Source of the DNA: a virus
Virus record (IMG/VR): IMGVR_UViG_3300024252_000004
Location: 1-64,000 of that record
Length of the DNA: 64,000 bases
Reading direction: 5' to 3' (one strand)
Each line of letters opens with the position of its first letter. Position 1 is the first letter of the stretch. A program made the position numbers and the translations under genes. Shown one piece after another: positions 26,501-36,700 of this stretch. Under the pieces are notes generated by a model. That model was not told the DNA's origin and did no database searches. It saw only the letters and a program-made list of their open reading frames with translations.

Positions 26501-28371
26501 ATACTTCAACAATCCTCGGCATCTTTGATCCTATTTTTCAAGAAGAGAAGAACCTTGTAAATAACTTACTCACAACCTCAATGAACGTTGAGGGTATTCC
26601 TGCCATTGAGTATGCTACGGCTGCTGGGCTGAATGCGGTAAGAGATGAGTTCAGAAAGGTAGGCGGATTCGATGCAGCCTCGGGAATCATTGGCAACACC
26701 CAGAGATTCTCTGAGAAAGATTTTGTCTTCTTTGCGGGGCATGATGAGGGCCGAAGGGCTGGGCTAATTGAGATGTATCTCGATGAATTAGCGTCTACAA
26801 TATCCAGCAGAGATAGGCTCGTAACAATCCTCGTCAGAAACGAGGAGAAAGCTACTGAGCTTGATGAGATTAACTCCATTCTTTCTGGTGAGTTTACAGA
26901 GGCTACAGGTGGTGATGATGGTGAGTTCGAAACTCCCATCTCGGACTTCATTGAGGGTAACATCATTGAACCGCTTGAAAAGACAGCCACAGCCATCAAG
27001 ACAATTAAGGATATCTTTACTGGAGAGGCAACAAAGAACTCATTGTTCGACCATCTCGTTGAGGATGATACAAGAAACCTTGTTGGCCCAGGCTCAGGAA
27101 GAAGATTCATCATTGAGGACCATGACATTAGATCATGCACATTCACCGAGACACCTCCAGAATTCAATCGAATTGATGTTGTTGGCGATGCACCATTAGG
27201 ACTTGGTTCGGCTTTGCAGTCAGAGTTTGAAGACAAATACTTCTGGGCAGGAGCTACTGATTTTGATTCGTGGAGACAGTTCGGTTACATAAGTGGTGGA
27301 ACAAAACAGCTTCCATTCGCAAGTGATCCTGAGCTTCAGTGTAGACCTTATGCGATTATGGAATTGCAACTTCAGAGAACCCAGATCAATAGGGGGGTAG
27401 TCACAGTAAACGGAAACGAATTCTATGCTCCGGGTGATGTTGTATTCATCAGAGATCAAGGCATGCTTTATTATGTCACGAGTGTATCGCATAGCTTTGC
27501 TTTTGGCGGCGCCTTTGAGACGCAGTTAAATCTTGAGAACGGACATGCCCCAGGTATCTATCTTCCAAGCCCAATTGATATCATCGGACAGGAGCTTACA
27601 AAGAACTTCCTTGAAGACGGCGCAATGCTTGTATACAGAAACCAAGATGGTGATGATTCATACAGAGCACTACAGCCAGACAGCAATCTTCTTTTCCCAG
27701 CAGGATTACAAGTTGAGGCTCCGGATAAAAATGTCAGCACTTTCCTTGATTACAAAAACAATCAGGTAAAATACACAAACATGATGATCGATCTTAATAC
27801 GATCACGGTTGGAAATAGAATGATTCTCCTCAGAGCTTTCGTAAAGGGAGATGCAGATGTTGCTGATGTAACAAAGAGACTTCAGGTTGTAAGACACCTC
27901 TTGGAGAATCCAATGCAAATCAGCCAGACAAATGGTGCTGGCGGAGATGATCTTTTTGACCTGAATGTGAATCTGAATGTAAATGTTGGTAGCTCCAAAG
28001 AGCTTAACACGATGATTCTTCCTAACGGTCTTGCGGCATCTCCAGTTCCATCTGATAGGATTCTTGAGCAAATAGTTTATCTTGACGGAACGGAAACTAC
28101 TGAGTTCTTATGCCTGAACTCTCAGCTATTAACTGGGGCTACACTTAAGGATAATATTAAAGCTCAGATTGATAAGCTATCTGTTGATGCAGGCAACTAT
28201 GCAGCAGTCTTTCCTAAAGGTGGACCCAAACAGAGTAGTTGGTTAGACCTTAGAGATGACTTAACAAACATTACGCGTATTATTGAAGTTGGAGTATTAG
28301 ATGTGCAAGCTGCTATCGAAGATGCTTCCTCCGAATCTGGAGTATCTGTAAACGTAGACCTTGGATTGTAA
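23581..28371 (+). CDS. Baseplate hub protein, very large
   Basis: A 1596-residue protein placed between the hub-proximal gene and the spike gene. Residues about 790-830 (SILEKCQHATKFINFEFF, then a stretch ending EFRPPQWNR) and about 1284-1310 (PGDVVFIRDQGMLYYVTSVS) match the pattern of hub proteins of the gpD/gp27 class, which have a domain that reads like a strand-rich ring and a late OB-like segment. The N-terminal 750 residues are additional helical and beta domains not seen in the small hubs of P2 or T4. The hub joins tube, spike and wedges. Cysteines are few. Other large baseplate proteins of jumbo phages are an alternative reading. Confidence 0.65.
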   Translation: MSFNLSLNKSIENILTGALSGKYPVVGRGLRIDLGESAVTATQPASRNIVVQEPQASIIIKKKEFSNFKHLNDLQWLDRTEKMYLRTVKALFAYKCAQIRAYEALTKFEQVFATDHEVPLEIFSDILSTAKFFETTDPNAFITNFEAATLFQNALTNSFPAKEYNDVRDDILKIAKRGAFQSSLPFTTWIVDPDNIENFGTGPGTGSMELGTFTNFSTSCDLNASPSSASVYMEDPYRITHITESEIELAIEEALYGTLGIINEIGMGTIDLATFDAKSVVGAAFEIAGGPLDTGIDTDYIRNQLRYNYMGKPFINAGDAISVFIRGNKTLQDYDDGHLFNEDLLAIDETILEAERYLYTDKKISFEDYKKIRSLQENSLAMQQVYGGVVLKTSRSFSSGFWSLSLECEDNMKWLDWSRFMIEPALQDPQGILEDPLTPYEIRTDALGIPLVGEGPKLIDENVELLNSGLLAYDSGIFNGQYATETNLLQGQYNQTGSASGTKIMQHANGFVYRWKTGIITATAGALLRDPLNEKDITLKMLNQTYGLSVAEDVLNNLDVANVLSLLIVGQPYNVESFMEQAYQAHNISKATSASSLSPTDPLTSVIDVIKRQNIRIGGFRPYRMITLSQSSLEETATSNLIRGELNEKIKLLRQRKIELSTLIGRLRTSDSEGNAVFIRTMNEELQAVQLGIQEQIKIANSTTLDTADLLTSNFNLLGRNRVLPLTGNFSADYNITRAMMIVGARRRIEDVRLNRDDNLFIVSDQYEENTDIRAYILKLRDSNYRIFDGNFISILEKCQHATKFINFEFFCNPQGHLEFRPPQWNRTPLSVLERLFQMSEEEGRTVIPPFLTQMFEDRSSSLRREVHGHNIQIVLLSLLLGRYPDSSLIPNFRDPSLVTIWKRGNEAITRAYLRFFGVNPEGLASGGDKKTLLRAGFTATVLGDLVNTGNQLIGDGLSVSFGTGEDGDTINADTSTILGIFDPIFQEEKNLVNNLLTTSMNVEGIPAIEYATAAGLNAVRDEFRKVGGFDAASGIIGNTQRFSEKDFVFFAGHDEGRRAGLIEMYLDELASTISSRDRLVTILVRNEEKATELDEINSILSGEFTEATGGDDGEFETPISDFIEGNIIEPLEKTATAIKTIKDIFTGEATKNSLFDHLVEDDTRNLVGPGSGRRFIIEDHDIRSCTFTETPPEFNRIDVVGDAPLGLGSALQSEFEDKYFWAGATDFDSWRQFGYISGGTKQLPFASDPELQCRPYAIMELQLQRTQINRGVVTVNGNEFYAPGDVVFIRDQGMLYYVTSVSHSFAFGGAFETQLNLENGHAPGIYLPSPIDIIGQELTKNFLEDGAMLVYRNQDGDDSYRALQPDSNLLFPAGLQVEAPDKNVSTFLDYKNNQVKYTNMMIDLNTITVGNRMILLRAFVKGDADVADVTKRLQVVRHLLENPMQISQTNGAGGDDLFDLNVNLNVNVGSSKELNTMILPNGLAASPVPSDRILEQIVYLDGTETTEFLCLNSQLLTGATLKDNIKAQIDKLSVDAGNYAAVFPKGGPKQSSWLDLRDDLTNITRIIEVGVLDVQAAIEDASSESGVSVNVDLGL

Positions 28372-28374
28372 CAC

Positions 28375-30762
28375 ATGTTTTCTGATTTAATTTTTGAGGC
28401 AATAATTGTCGACATAAATAGAGCTACAGGACACTGTACTTTAAACCCTACAACTGCAAATGAGAATGATACCGTTCCATCAGTTAAGCTTCCACACTTT
28501 GCAGGTGCTGGAAACGCAGGACTATTTGTGGGGCTAAGCATCGGCACAAGAGTTGTTGCGGCATATACCTCTGGCAGAAGCAGAGAGTCCGCAGTAATTC
28601 TGAACACTCTTCCGAAGGCAGAGCTATATCCAGATTCTTTTTCAGTCAATAACGGAAAAGGTGTTCGAGTTGGCACACAACCTTACCCAGATATAAAGGA
28701 ACATTCTACTGTTCTGCGAGGAAATCGCGGAGCAGAGATTGCGCTTCATGATAACGGAGACATCTCCCAGACAATCGCAGGTGGTGGAGGTACGTTCCTC
28801 AGAAATAATGGAATGAGAACTTCGTACACTACAGTGTCTGAGGCTATATCAGAATACTCTCAGGCAGGCAGAAGCATCTCTGGTGCAGCGAATAGAATTA
28901 GTCCAACAGTGAGGGCTCAGTCTCAGAAGGAAGGTCTTGCAGAGATTCCTTTATTTGCAGATACATTTTTCGCACAGCTTGCAGAGCCAAAGGGGTTCTT
29001 CCATGGTAGCCCTGCAAGATTACAGACTCTTGGCACATCACTCAGGAACCCTGAGATGTCAGAACATAGACACGTCATTAATGAGTTCAGTACGGACAGC
29101 ATGTTCACAGGATTTGTAGATGAAGTATCTCGACTGCAAGGCAACTTATCACTATTCACATATAGTGATGCGTTCCAAAGAAACAGGGAACCTGCGAACT
29201 CTTTACATATGGCGGAGCACGAACTTGTAGAGATCATTGGCGGAAACCTAATCGATATTCACGGCAAAGTTCTTGACATTAACTATCGCGAATTGAACTA
29301 CGGTGGTCCAGAGAATAAGGTACCCACTAAGCAAGTAGAGCAGTCATTTGATAGAGCGAGGAGAATTTCTCGTAGAGGTGTTGGATACCATTTCCAGTTG
29401 GCAACCAACTCTCGCAAAACTGACCCAAGCGCCTATGAAACAAATTTTGCTTTTGATGTAGATAAAGAAGGTGTATTCAAGTTGACTGTTCCAAGGTCAA
29501 CTAACACAGGAAACATTCCATTCACATCATCAGCAGACTACACTGCCCCTGGAGACAACGTAAATGTCTCTCTTGCCCAGGAATCTTCCAGCGAGAGGAT
29601 CCCTGTCATGTTGAGGGATAAGAATGGCGTTCCGTTAATCCCTGCTGGCCTCGAAGAATCCGAAGAAGGCAGAGGTACTGGAGTTAGGTTTTCCAATTCA
29701 AGGAAGAGTCCTTACTTCCCAGCACAAAGTGACACTGGAGTTGCAACCAGCCTTAGAGTTAACACGACAAGATACCATAATATGTATGCTGCTTGCGAAA
29801 GGCTCTTCGGAACCACAGTGCAGAAGGTATATATTCCGGAAGAGTTTACAAATAACTATGGCATCGGACAGGGCAACGCAACTGGTCAGCCATTCGAGGT
29901 ACTGGTTCCGTTAGAAGATCAAGAAGGCGAAACCAATGACTCTCCTATCGCGGCAATCTTGGATATCGCAGAGTATCTTTCAGATCCTAAGAAGCTCATC
30001 GAAGTTATTATCGAAGGAAGCAACTATGATGGATATCCTAAGTTCATGTCTACTGTGGGTGTTGGTCCCGAGCAGCCTGCAATTTATCCAGGTGGAGATA
30101 CAGTTGTTGCTGGAAATATTTTTGAGGATGATACTTTAAATCCACCATTCTCCAATCTTTTTGAGCTTGAGCTTGATGGTGATAACTTTGAAACAGAGAT
30201 TGTTGATGAAGGTGGAAATCCGGCAGTGGACGCTGGCGGTAGATCGGCCAATCTAAACTTCATGGGTCTGGTTGAGATGTCAATTGGCGCAGATAATTTT
30301 GATAAGAAGAGCTTAGTGCTTGACACTGAAGGCTCAGTAGTATCTTGGATTGGAAAGGATAAGAACAATAGAAGCATCATTACACAGACGGATGGAGGAG
30401 TCTTTGTTAATATTGGTGGTACATATAGCGGACAGGATACAACTGCTCCGCAGATGAACCCAGGAAGATTCTCTATGAGAGTTAATCTAACTGACAAAGG
30501 TTTCGTCGATTCTCAGTATGATAGTAGTGCAGTTGAAGATGATGAGAACAAGAACCCTATGGGCAACTCAGATGTGATGATTGATATCAGCGAAGCTGGC
30601 ATTGTTATTGCGGGTATGAATCCAGGCATTCCAATGGTCATTAGAAACTCTGGACAAATTCTTATTGAAAGCTCAGCCTCCCTAACTCTTAAGGGCAACA
30701 GGGTTGAAGCAGTCGGACCAGATGGTAAGGCGATTAACCTCTTAACAACGAAAAATGGATAA
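28375..30762 (+). CDS. Baseplate spike protein with N-terminal OB-fold
   Basis: A 795-residue protein. Residues 1-85 form an OB-like barrel (FEAIIVDINRATGHCTLNP, then a KLPHF strand and LFVGLSIGTRVVAAYTSGR), the usual start of gpV/gp5-type spikes. The middle is extended and polar. The C-terminal 180 residues are repeated short strands with Asp/Gly turns ending in strands such as QILIESSASLTLKGNRVEAV, consistent with an intertwined beta spike. No lysozyme domain was seen. It follows the hub gene after three bases, as spike genes do. The spike pierces the outer envelope when the sheath contracts. Confidence 0.72.
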   Translation: MFSDLIFEAIIVDINRATGHCTLNPTTANENDTVPSVKLPHFAGAGNAGLFVGLSIGTRVVAAYTSGRSRESAVILNTLPKAELYPDSFSVNNGKGVRVGTQPYPDIKEHSTVLRGNRGAEIALHDNGDISQTIAGGGGTFLRNNGMRTSYTTVSEAISEYSQAGRSISGAANRISPTVRAQSQKEGLAEIPLFADTFFAQLAEPKGFFHGSPARLQTLGTSLRNPEMSEHRHVINEFSTDSMFTGFVDEVSRLQGNLSLFTYSDAFQRNREPANSLHMAEHELVEIIGGNLIDIHGKVLDINYRELNYGGPENKVPTKQVEQSFDRARRISRRGVGYHFQLATNSRKTDPSAYETNFAFDVDKEGVFKLTVPRSTNTGNIPFTSSADYTAPGDNVNVSLAQESSSERIPVMLRDKNGVPLIPAGLEESEEGRGTGVRFSNSRKSPYFPAQSDTGVATSLRVNTTRYHNMYAACERLFGTTVQKVYIPEEFTNNYGIGQGNATGQPFEVLVPLEDQEGETNDSPIAAILDIAEYLSDPKKLIEVIIEGSNYDGYPKFMSTVGVGPEQPAIYPGGDTVVAGNIFEDDTLNPPFSNLFELELDGDNFETEIVDEGGNPAVDAGGRSANLNFMGLVEMSIGADNFDKKSLVLDTEGSVVSWIGKDKNNRSIITQTDGGVFVNIGGTYSGQDTTAPQMNPGRFSMRVNLTDKGFVDSQYDSSAVEDDENKNPMGNSDVMIDISEAGIVIAGMNPGIPMVIRNSGQILIESSASLTLKGNRVEAVGPDGKAINLLTTKNG

Positions 30763-30769
30763 CAGTTAG

Positions 30770-33700
30770 ATGGCATCATTTGTAGAAGCATTCGTTCCCC
30801 CATTCTCATTCGATGAGTGCGTACAGTACGTCCTCGAATGTGAGGGCAAACCTTCGTCTGAAACCGGTGCTGGAGATCTTGATGTTATTTTTCCAGAGTT
30901 CCTCGGAGACTGGCTTCCACTTGCTGGAGGCTCCATCGTCAGGTTCGATCAATCTAATTGGGGCTTGTCTGCCGATGAGAAGGTAGATTCTCTTGTCGGA
31001 AAGAGGCTGGCAGACCTTGGCGATCTGCAACTCAAGAATACACTCGATTCATTAAATGAATTCAGGATGACGCTGAATCGACTCCTTTTCAAGATGAGGG
31101 AGTTCAAGGTTCTTGAGTCCGGTGCTTCATCTAAGCCGCCAAAATTATTCTTCTCTTACTACCAGGGTGATGATGCTCTCCTTGATGACGAGAAGTCAAG
31201 TTCAAGCATTACGAGGATGTGTAAGTTCAAGCACATCCCCTACACTGCATTTAATATTGCTCTATCCTTGGTGGTACCAGCAGAAGAAGAGGATGACGAT
31301 TTTGGAAACGTCGTGGGAGCTTCAGGAAAGACCTTCCGTGAGTTGCTTAAGGCATCCGAAAAACCAAAGGAAAGCGACATCATTGATCTCGTCCTTGAGA
31401 TGTTCGCTGTTTTCAATATCAATGAGGACGACATTGTAAAGTCCAGAGGACCAGCAACAGAGGGCGGGTACTATACCATCTTTGATGAGAAGCTTTACAT
31501 TAAAATGCCTGACATAACCGGACGAGACTCCGCAGGCTACTACTCTGACATCTTTGACAAAGATTCTCACTTCTACATTGAGGCATCGAAAGGAAGAAGG
31601 AGCTACGGTAGGGGAGAATTCCCACTGATTGCTCTGCCCATCCTTGCAACGGTAGATGATGCCTCTGTGCCTTTGCCTGACACTGGCGACGTAGAAATTA
31701 CTATCGATACCGCAACAGATGCTAAAGACATTAAGAATGCATATTTATCTATCCTGTCCGTAGGTCAGACTGTTGAATCTTCAAAGAGGACGGTCAGATT
31801 CTACTCTGATAGCTTAGAAGTATTTTCCATTCCGATGCTTACCATCAATGATTACTTCAAGAACAGAGAGCCTACTATCGAATATGATCTGTCAACTAAG
31901 ACGGATGATATCGAGTTCTACATCAAGCCTGAAGAGGGTGGTATTAGTGTTGGTTCAGATAAAGAGAGTGCCGAAGAGACAGGCGTTCCGTATCTCGGCG
32001 GAGAATATTCTGCCGAGAGTTTCTTTGGTGAAAAGAATAGGGCAGAGATTGTCCTGACAGACTCAGAGAGCCCGGAAGCTGTAAACAAAAATGACAGAAG
32101 GTTCTTCTCTCCAAAAGCATACGGAGCGGTGCCTGTACTTGCAGGTGTTAGACCAAGAGTGCATCAGACAGTTCCAACAAAATGGATAGAGATGAATAGG
32201 GCAGAAGAAGGAGACGACGAAGATAAAGTTAGACTCCTTTTTGATCATTCGAAATTTGATGTGGTTAACTTCGATGCACTCAGCAATGAAGCATCTTTCG
32301 CCCTCTACTTGGAAGACGGCAATGGTCAAATCATTAAGGCTGCGGGTGAGAACATTACAATCTCTACTGGTCTGCCAACGGTTACAAAGGTTTCTCCTGA
32401 CGGATATAAGGGATCAGATGAGATCCTCGCCACATTAAAAGGAACTATCCTTCGCTTCTCTGGCGAGGGATTAACGAATGCAATTGGCATCAACGTTACG
32501 ATCAAAGGAACTGATTCAGTTACCACTACATTGTTCTCCGATCCTGCACTGGTCTACACTGGAAGTTCCACGCTTTCAACATTAGAGTGCAGCGCTCAGT
32601 TATCCTACATTGGTTTGGAACCTGGGCAGGAATACGAACTTTCGCTTCTTAGTATCTCTGGGGAAAGTGGGAATGGTAATTGCGTCTACGTGAATACAGC
32701 AGAGGGTGAAGAGCAGATCAGTAAGTCTAAAGAGCTTGCCAAGTTCAGGATCGATGAGTTCTCAGTTAGACGATTCAAATCAGGATATGTGAGTGAAATC
32801 CCTGTTCTCACAGAGACAAGCGCAGTCTTGCAATTAAAATCAAAGCAGAGATTGTTCACGGGAAATCTTGATATCTTTGCATACATTGGAATTACAGACA
32901 AAGATGTAGCTACCGCTATTGGTGGCGATGATGTGCTTGAGGTATCAGCAGTTGGCAAGACATTCTACGTTCCTCATAACTTAGAGTATGAATTTTCAGC
33001 ATCAGCAAGCGCCGATTTCTCAAGAAAATTCTTTAACGCAAGAGCTGACCTATCAATTCCTGGTTCCAGATATCAAAACTATAACCTTTTCCCATTGCTC
33101 AATGCACCGATTGGTTCTGCGATTATCTTTTACAACAAAAGGATCATAGAAGATGCTCCGACAGGAGTTGTTACCCCAGAAGATGGGGACTATGCAATTA
33201 CATGGCTCGGGCATAATGATGGAAGAAAGCCATTCGTGCTTGGACCGACGGTTCTTGGTTTGGTTGCGGAGCAACCCGGTGGAGAAGGACTCACTTCTAC
33301 ATTCACAATTGAAGAGAAAGATGCGGAGATTAAAAAATCATTTGGCGGAGCAACTCCTGACGTTGGAAGCATTTCAATGTTCCAGAACCTTACGAAGCTT
33401 GGCATCGTATTCTCATGCTCAAAAGGTTCAAACCTCAGAAGGCAACTTACGTTCTATATTGGGAAAACAAAACTGTCTGGACTTTCTGAAAAAATTAAAG
33501 ATCTTGGTGGTGGCAGATTCCTTGCTACGTTTGATAATGTATCTATCAAGGAAGAGGGCGTGCTTGAGGTACGCATTGAGAAAAAGGATAAGGTATTCAG
33601 ATATACCTCAAGTGGAGTTGTAGCTAAGAGAGCCTCATTCGGAATCGACGCGGGCACATACGCATTCAATCAGGATGATGGTGAGCTTACTCTCGGAGAA

Positions 33701-36700
33701 AGCTCCGTCAATTTCTATTCTGATGGTGCAGTAGACACAGATACAAATGCAGCGGATCTTATGATCCCGGGCGGAACATCTGGAGTTCTATTGAATCAGG
33801 CAACATCAACTGAGGCTGAACATAAATTCTTGTATCCGTTAACCATTAGACCTAACGTGTCAATGAAGATTAACATCAGCAATGTAACGTCACTTATCGG
33901 TGGGGCTTCAAACGAAATAGATGACTTAGAAAGATCTTATATGCAGGTTGACTCTGGGGAGGTAATGACGGGACGATCATTCTCTATCAGCGAGACTGGC
34001 TCAGCAGTTGGATATCTAAACTGGGACCTCACGAATGCTGCTACTATCAAGTGCAACGTTCCTGAAATTACGTTAATCAAACCAACCATCGAAGCAGCAA
34101 ATGGATTCACTCCCGACAAGATCAATGGTTCTTTATTGACAGCCGGCAGTGAGATTAAGATTGAAGTAGAGAATTGCAAAAAGAACTTCAAGGTTATCTT
34201 TAATGGCTTGTTCGCAGCGAAGACCAAGGGTCCGCCGCGACGCATCTCTCGTGGTAAGTATGAAGCTGTCATCACAGTTCCAGATGCGGTCATAGCATTT
34301 GACTGTATTGAGATGTGTGTGTCTACTGCCAACTCCCGAAGGCTTGGAGCTAAGCTCGCCATGGGAGAAAAATTCGTTCAGAATATCGGAAAGAACATGA
34401 CCGATAAGCTTGAAGGATTCATGAAGGACAAGACACCTGATATTGATGACCTAAAAGGGCTCATCAAGAAGTTCCCTCTTAGGTTCCTTCAGGTCAAACT
34501 TGACAACTCATTGGTACCGCTTGACCTTATCAAATCTTTCTGTGATTTCTCATGGCACTTAACAGCGGATCTCAAGATTGCGCTTAACGGTTTCCAAACA
34601 CTGCTCATCCCTATTCAGGTTATCCTTTGTATCATCGACGTTATCTGTTCTCTGTTACATCCAGGCAAACTGGCAAGTGCAGTCATCAGGTTGTTCTACT
34701 GTCTCTATGATCTATTGTTACTGCTTCCACAGATCTCTGTGCCAGTTATGTTCTTCAGCCTCATACTTCACCTCTTGAATCTTCTTGAGTGTGTTATCGT
34801 TAAGATCATTGAGACCGTTGTGGCCATCAATGAAATCATAAAGGCAATCGAGATAGCGACGCAGCAGCAGAACCTTTGGGACGCAATCATCACTCTTGAA
34901 GAGGTTATTAGCGAGTATCTTTTTGAATTGAATGTGGACTTGGATGTCCTCGAACCTATCATTTCAATCCTTGCAATCTTCCTACAGATTCTTGAATTGA
35001 TTTTCAACTTCCCATGCCCTCCGGACGACGGCATTGGAGATAAGAGTTGCGGTATTCAAGGCTCTATGCTTGCAGGTATGGTAGCAGGAAAGGTATCTCC
35101 TGGCGATGGAGAATATGATCCGGAGGCTTTAATTCCGGTTGCTCAATATTATACCAATGATTCAATTGAGGATATGATCAGCTCAAACTCTGGCAGTAGC
35201 TATGAAGAGTATAGTCTCGGAGACTCAATTATTGATCAAGGTACTGAAAGCTCATACCTGGAAGCAATGGATATTGATCCTGAGTCTCTAAGGACTACAA
35301 ATGGAGAAGACTTTGATGCTGCGTTCTCTGTATCATTCACTAAGTCAACTAAGGGGCTTGGGCAGCCTACTCTTGTCAAATTCAAATTCAAAGACAAACT
35401 TGACAACTCTGGGTTCTTTAAGAAAAAGGTTCTTGATCCTCTTTTGAATAGGGATGCTCCATTCCACCTTCTCGATAATGACAATGGCACATTAAAGATC
35501 GCTTCTGGTAAGGGCAACTTCATCAGTCCACTTGATGGCACCAAGTTCATCACAAAGGATGGAGAGACCGGTTCAGTTAAGCCTCTTACACTCACCTTCG
35601 AGTTTCCAATTATGGAACCTAACCCTGACACAGGGATGCTTGAAGAGACAGGTATCGAAGAGGTCACCAGAACATTTGATGATATTCCTAAAATGGCAAT
35701 AATGGATGAAGAGGGTAACCTGTACTTCATTGAGCCTGACGGAATTGAATTCGATAGCGACAACAATATTGATCAGATCAAAGCAAGAATTATAAATGAC
35801 ATCTCTGCACCTAAGTTTAGGTTCACAAGGGATGATCAAGAAGTTGATACCGACGATGACGATGTGCCAGATGATGAAGGCAGAGTGTTTGACCTTCCTC
35901 AGCTATTCTTTGTGGACATGAGATCGATTGCTGACGAACTTCAGAACTCTTGTTACGCAGCATCTTACAACGAGTTCCTGCTTGAGAACGAAGAGACTGG
36001 TGACACAGACGATATCGCAGACATCGTAGAGGGAGCGGTTGACTGTATCGAAACATACAGAGCCATCATCAGAGATATGATGAAACAGGTTAGGGAGTCA
36101 CTACAGGCAGGAGAAATTCCTGACCCAATGGATCTCGAAGCTATTGCTGAAGCACATCAGGCTCTCATCGATTGTTTGACTGACTCTGCTGATAGCATGT
36201 GTAGATTTGTTATGAACCCATTAAACTCTTCCTTCTTAATTGAGGAAGATGATGATGAGACTCCGCTCGCAGAGTACCCGGAGGTGTTTGATCCTTCAGA
36301 CCTCGATAATATCGATGTTGAGCAGAGCGGACCATCCTTCACTGGAGCAAGAGAGTTTGCTGGCGGTATTGGTGATAGCCATATTCTGGATATTGGAAAA
36401 GTAGCTACCATTAGAGTTACGCCTCGTGACAGCTATGACATAGAGATGCCAGGAGACTTGTCCGATAAAATTAAGATTAACATTCTGTCTGACAGTACAG
36501 GTAGTGCAATGATTCTTAAGAATGATGACGGTACAACTATAGAACAGAATGGCTCCGACTACTATGTTAGGATTAGTTCTACCAACGAGGGAGAGGTTAA
36601 GCTTGGAGCTTCAGTCTGTGGAAGGACTATTGCAGCGGTTACATATGCTGGAATTACAACCACAGAGGAAGAGGAAGAAGTTGACTGTGTGCCAGATGCT

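Noticed and set aside
26538-27236. Long minus-strand open frame of 232 codons
   Set aside because: It lies wholly inside the hub gene, is Ser/Pro-rich in the way reverse strands of such genes are, and has no ribosome site or gap of its own.
33153-33623. Plus-strand open frame of 156 codons in another frame
   Set aside because: It is contained in the 2033-residue gene, which has coherent protein features, and has no independent start context.
35236-35766. Minus-strand open frame of 176 codons
   Set aside because: It is the mirror of the giant baseplate-region gene, with low-complexity Ser/Leu/Pro composition and no supporting signals.
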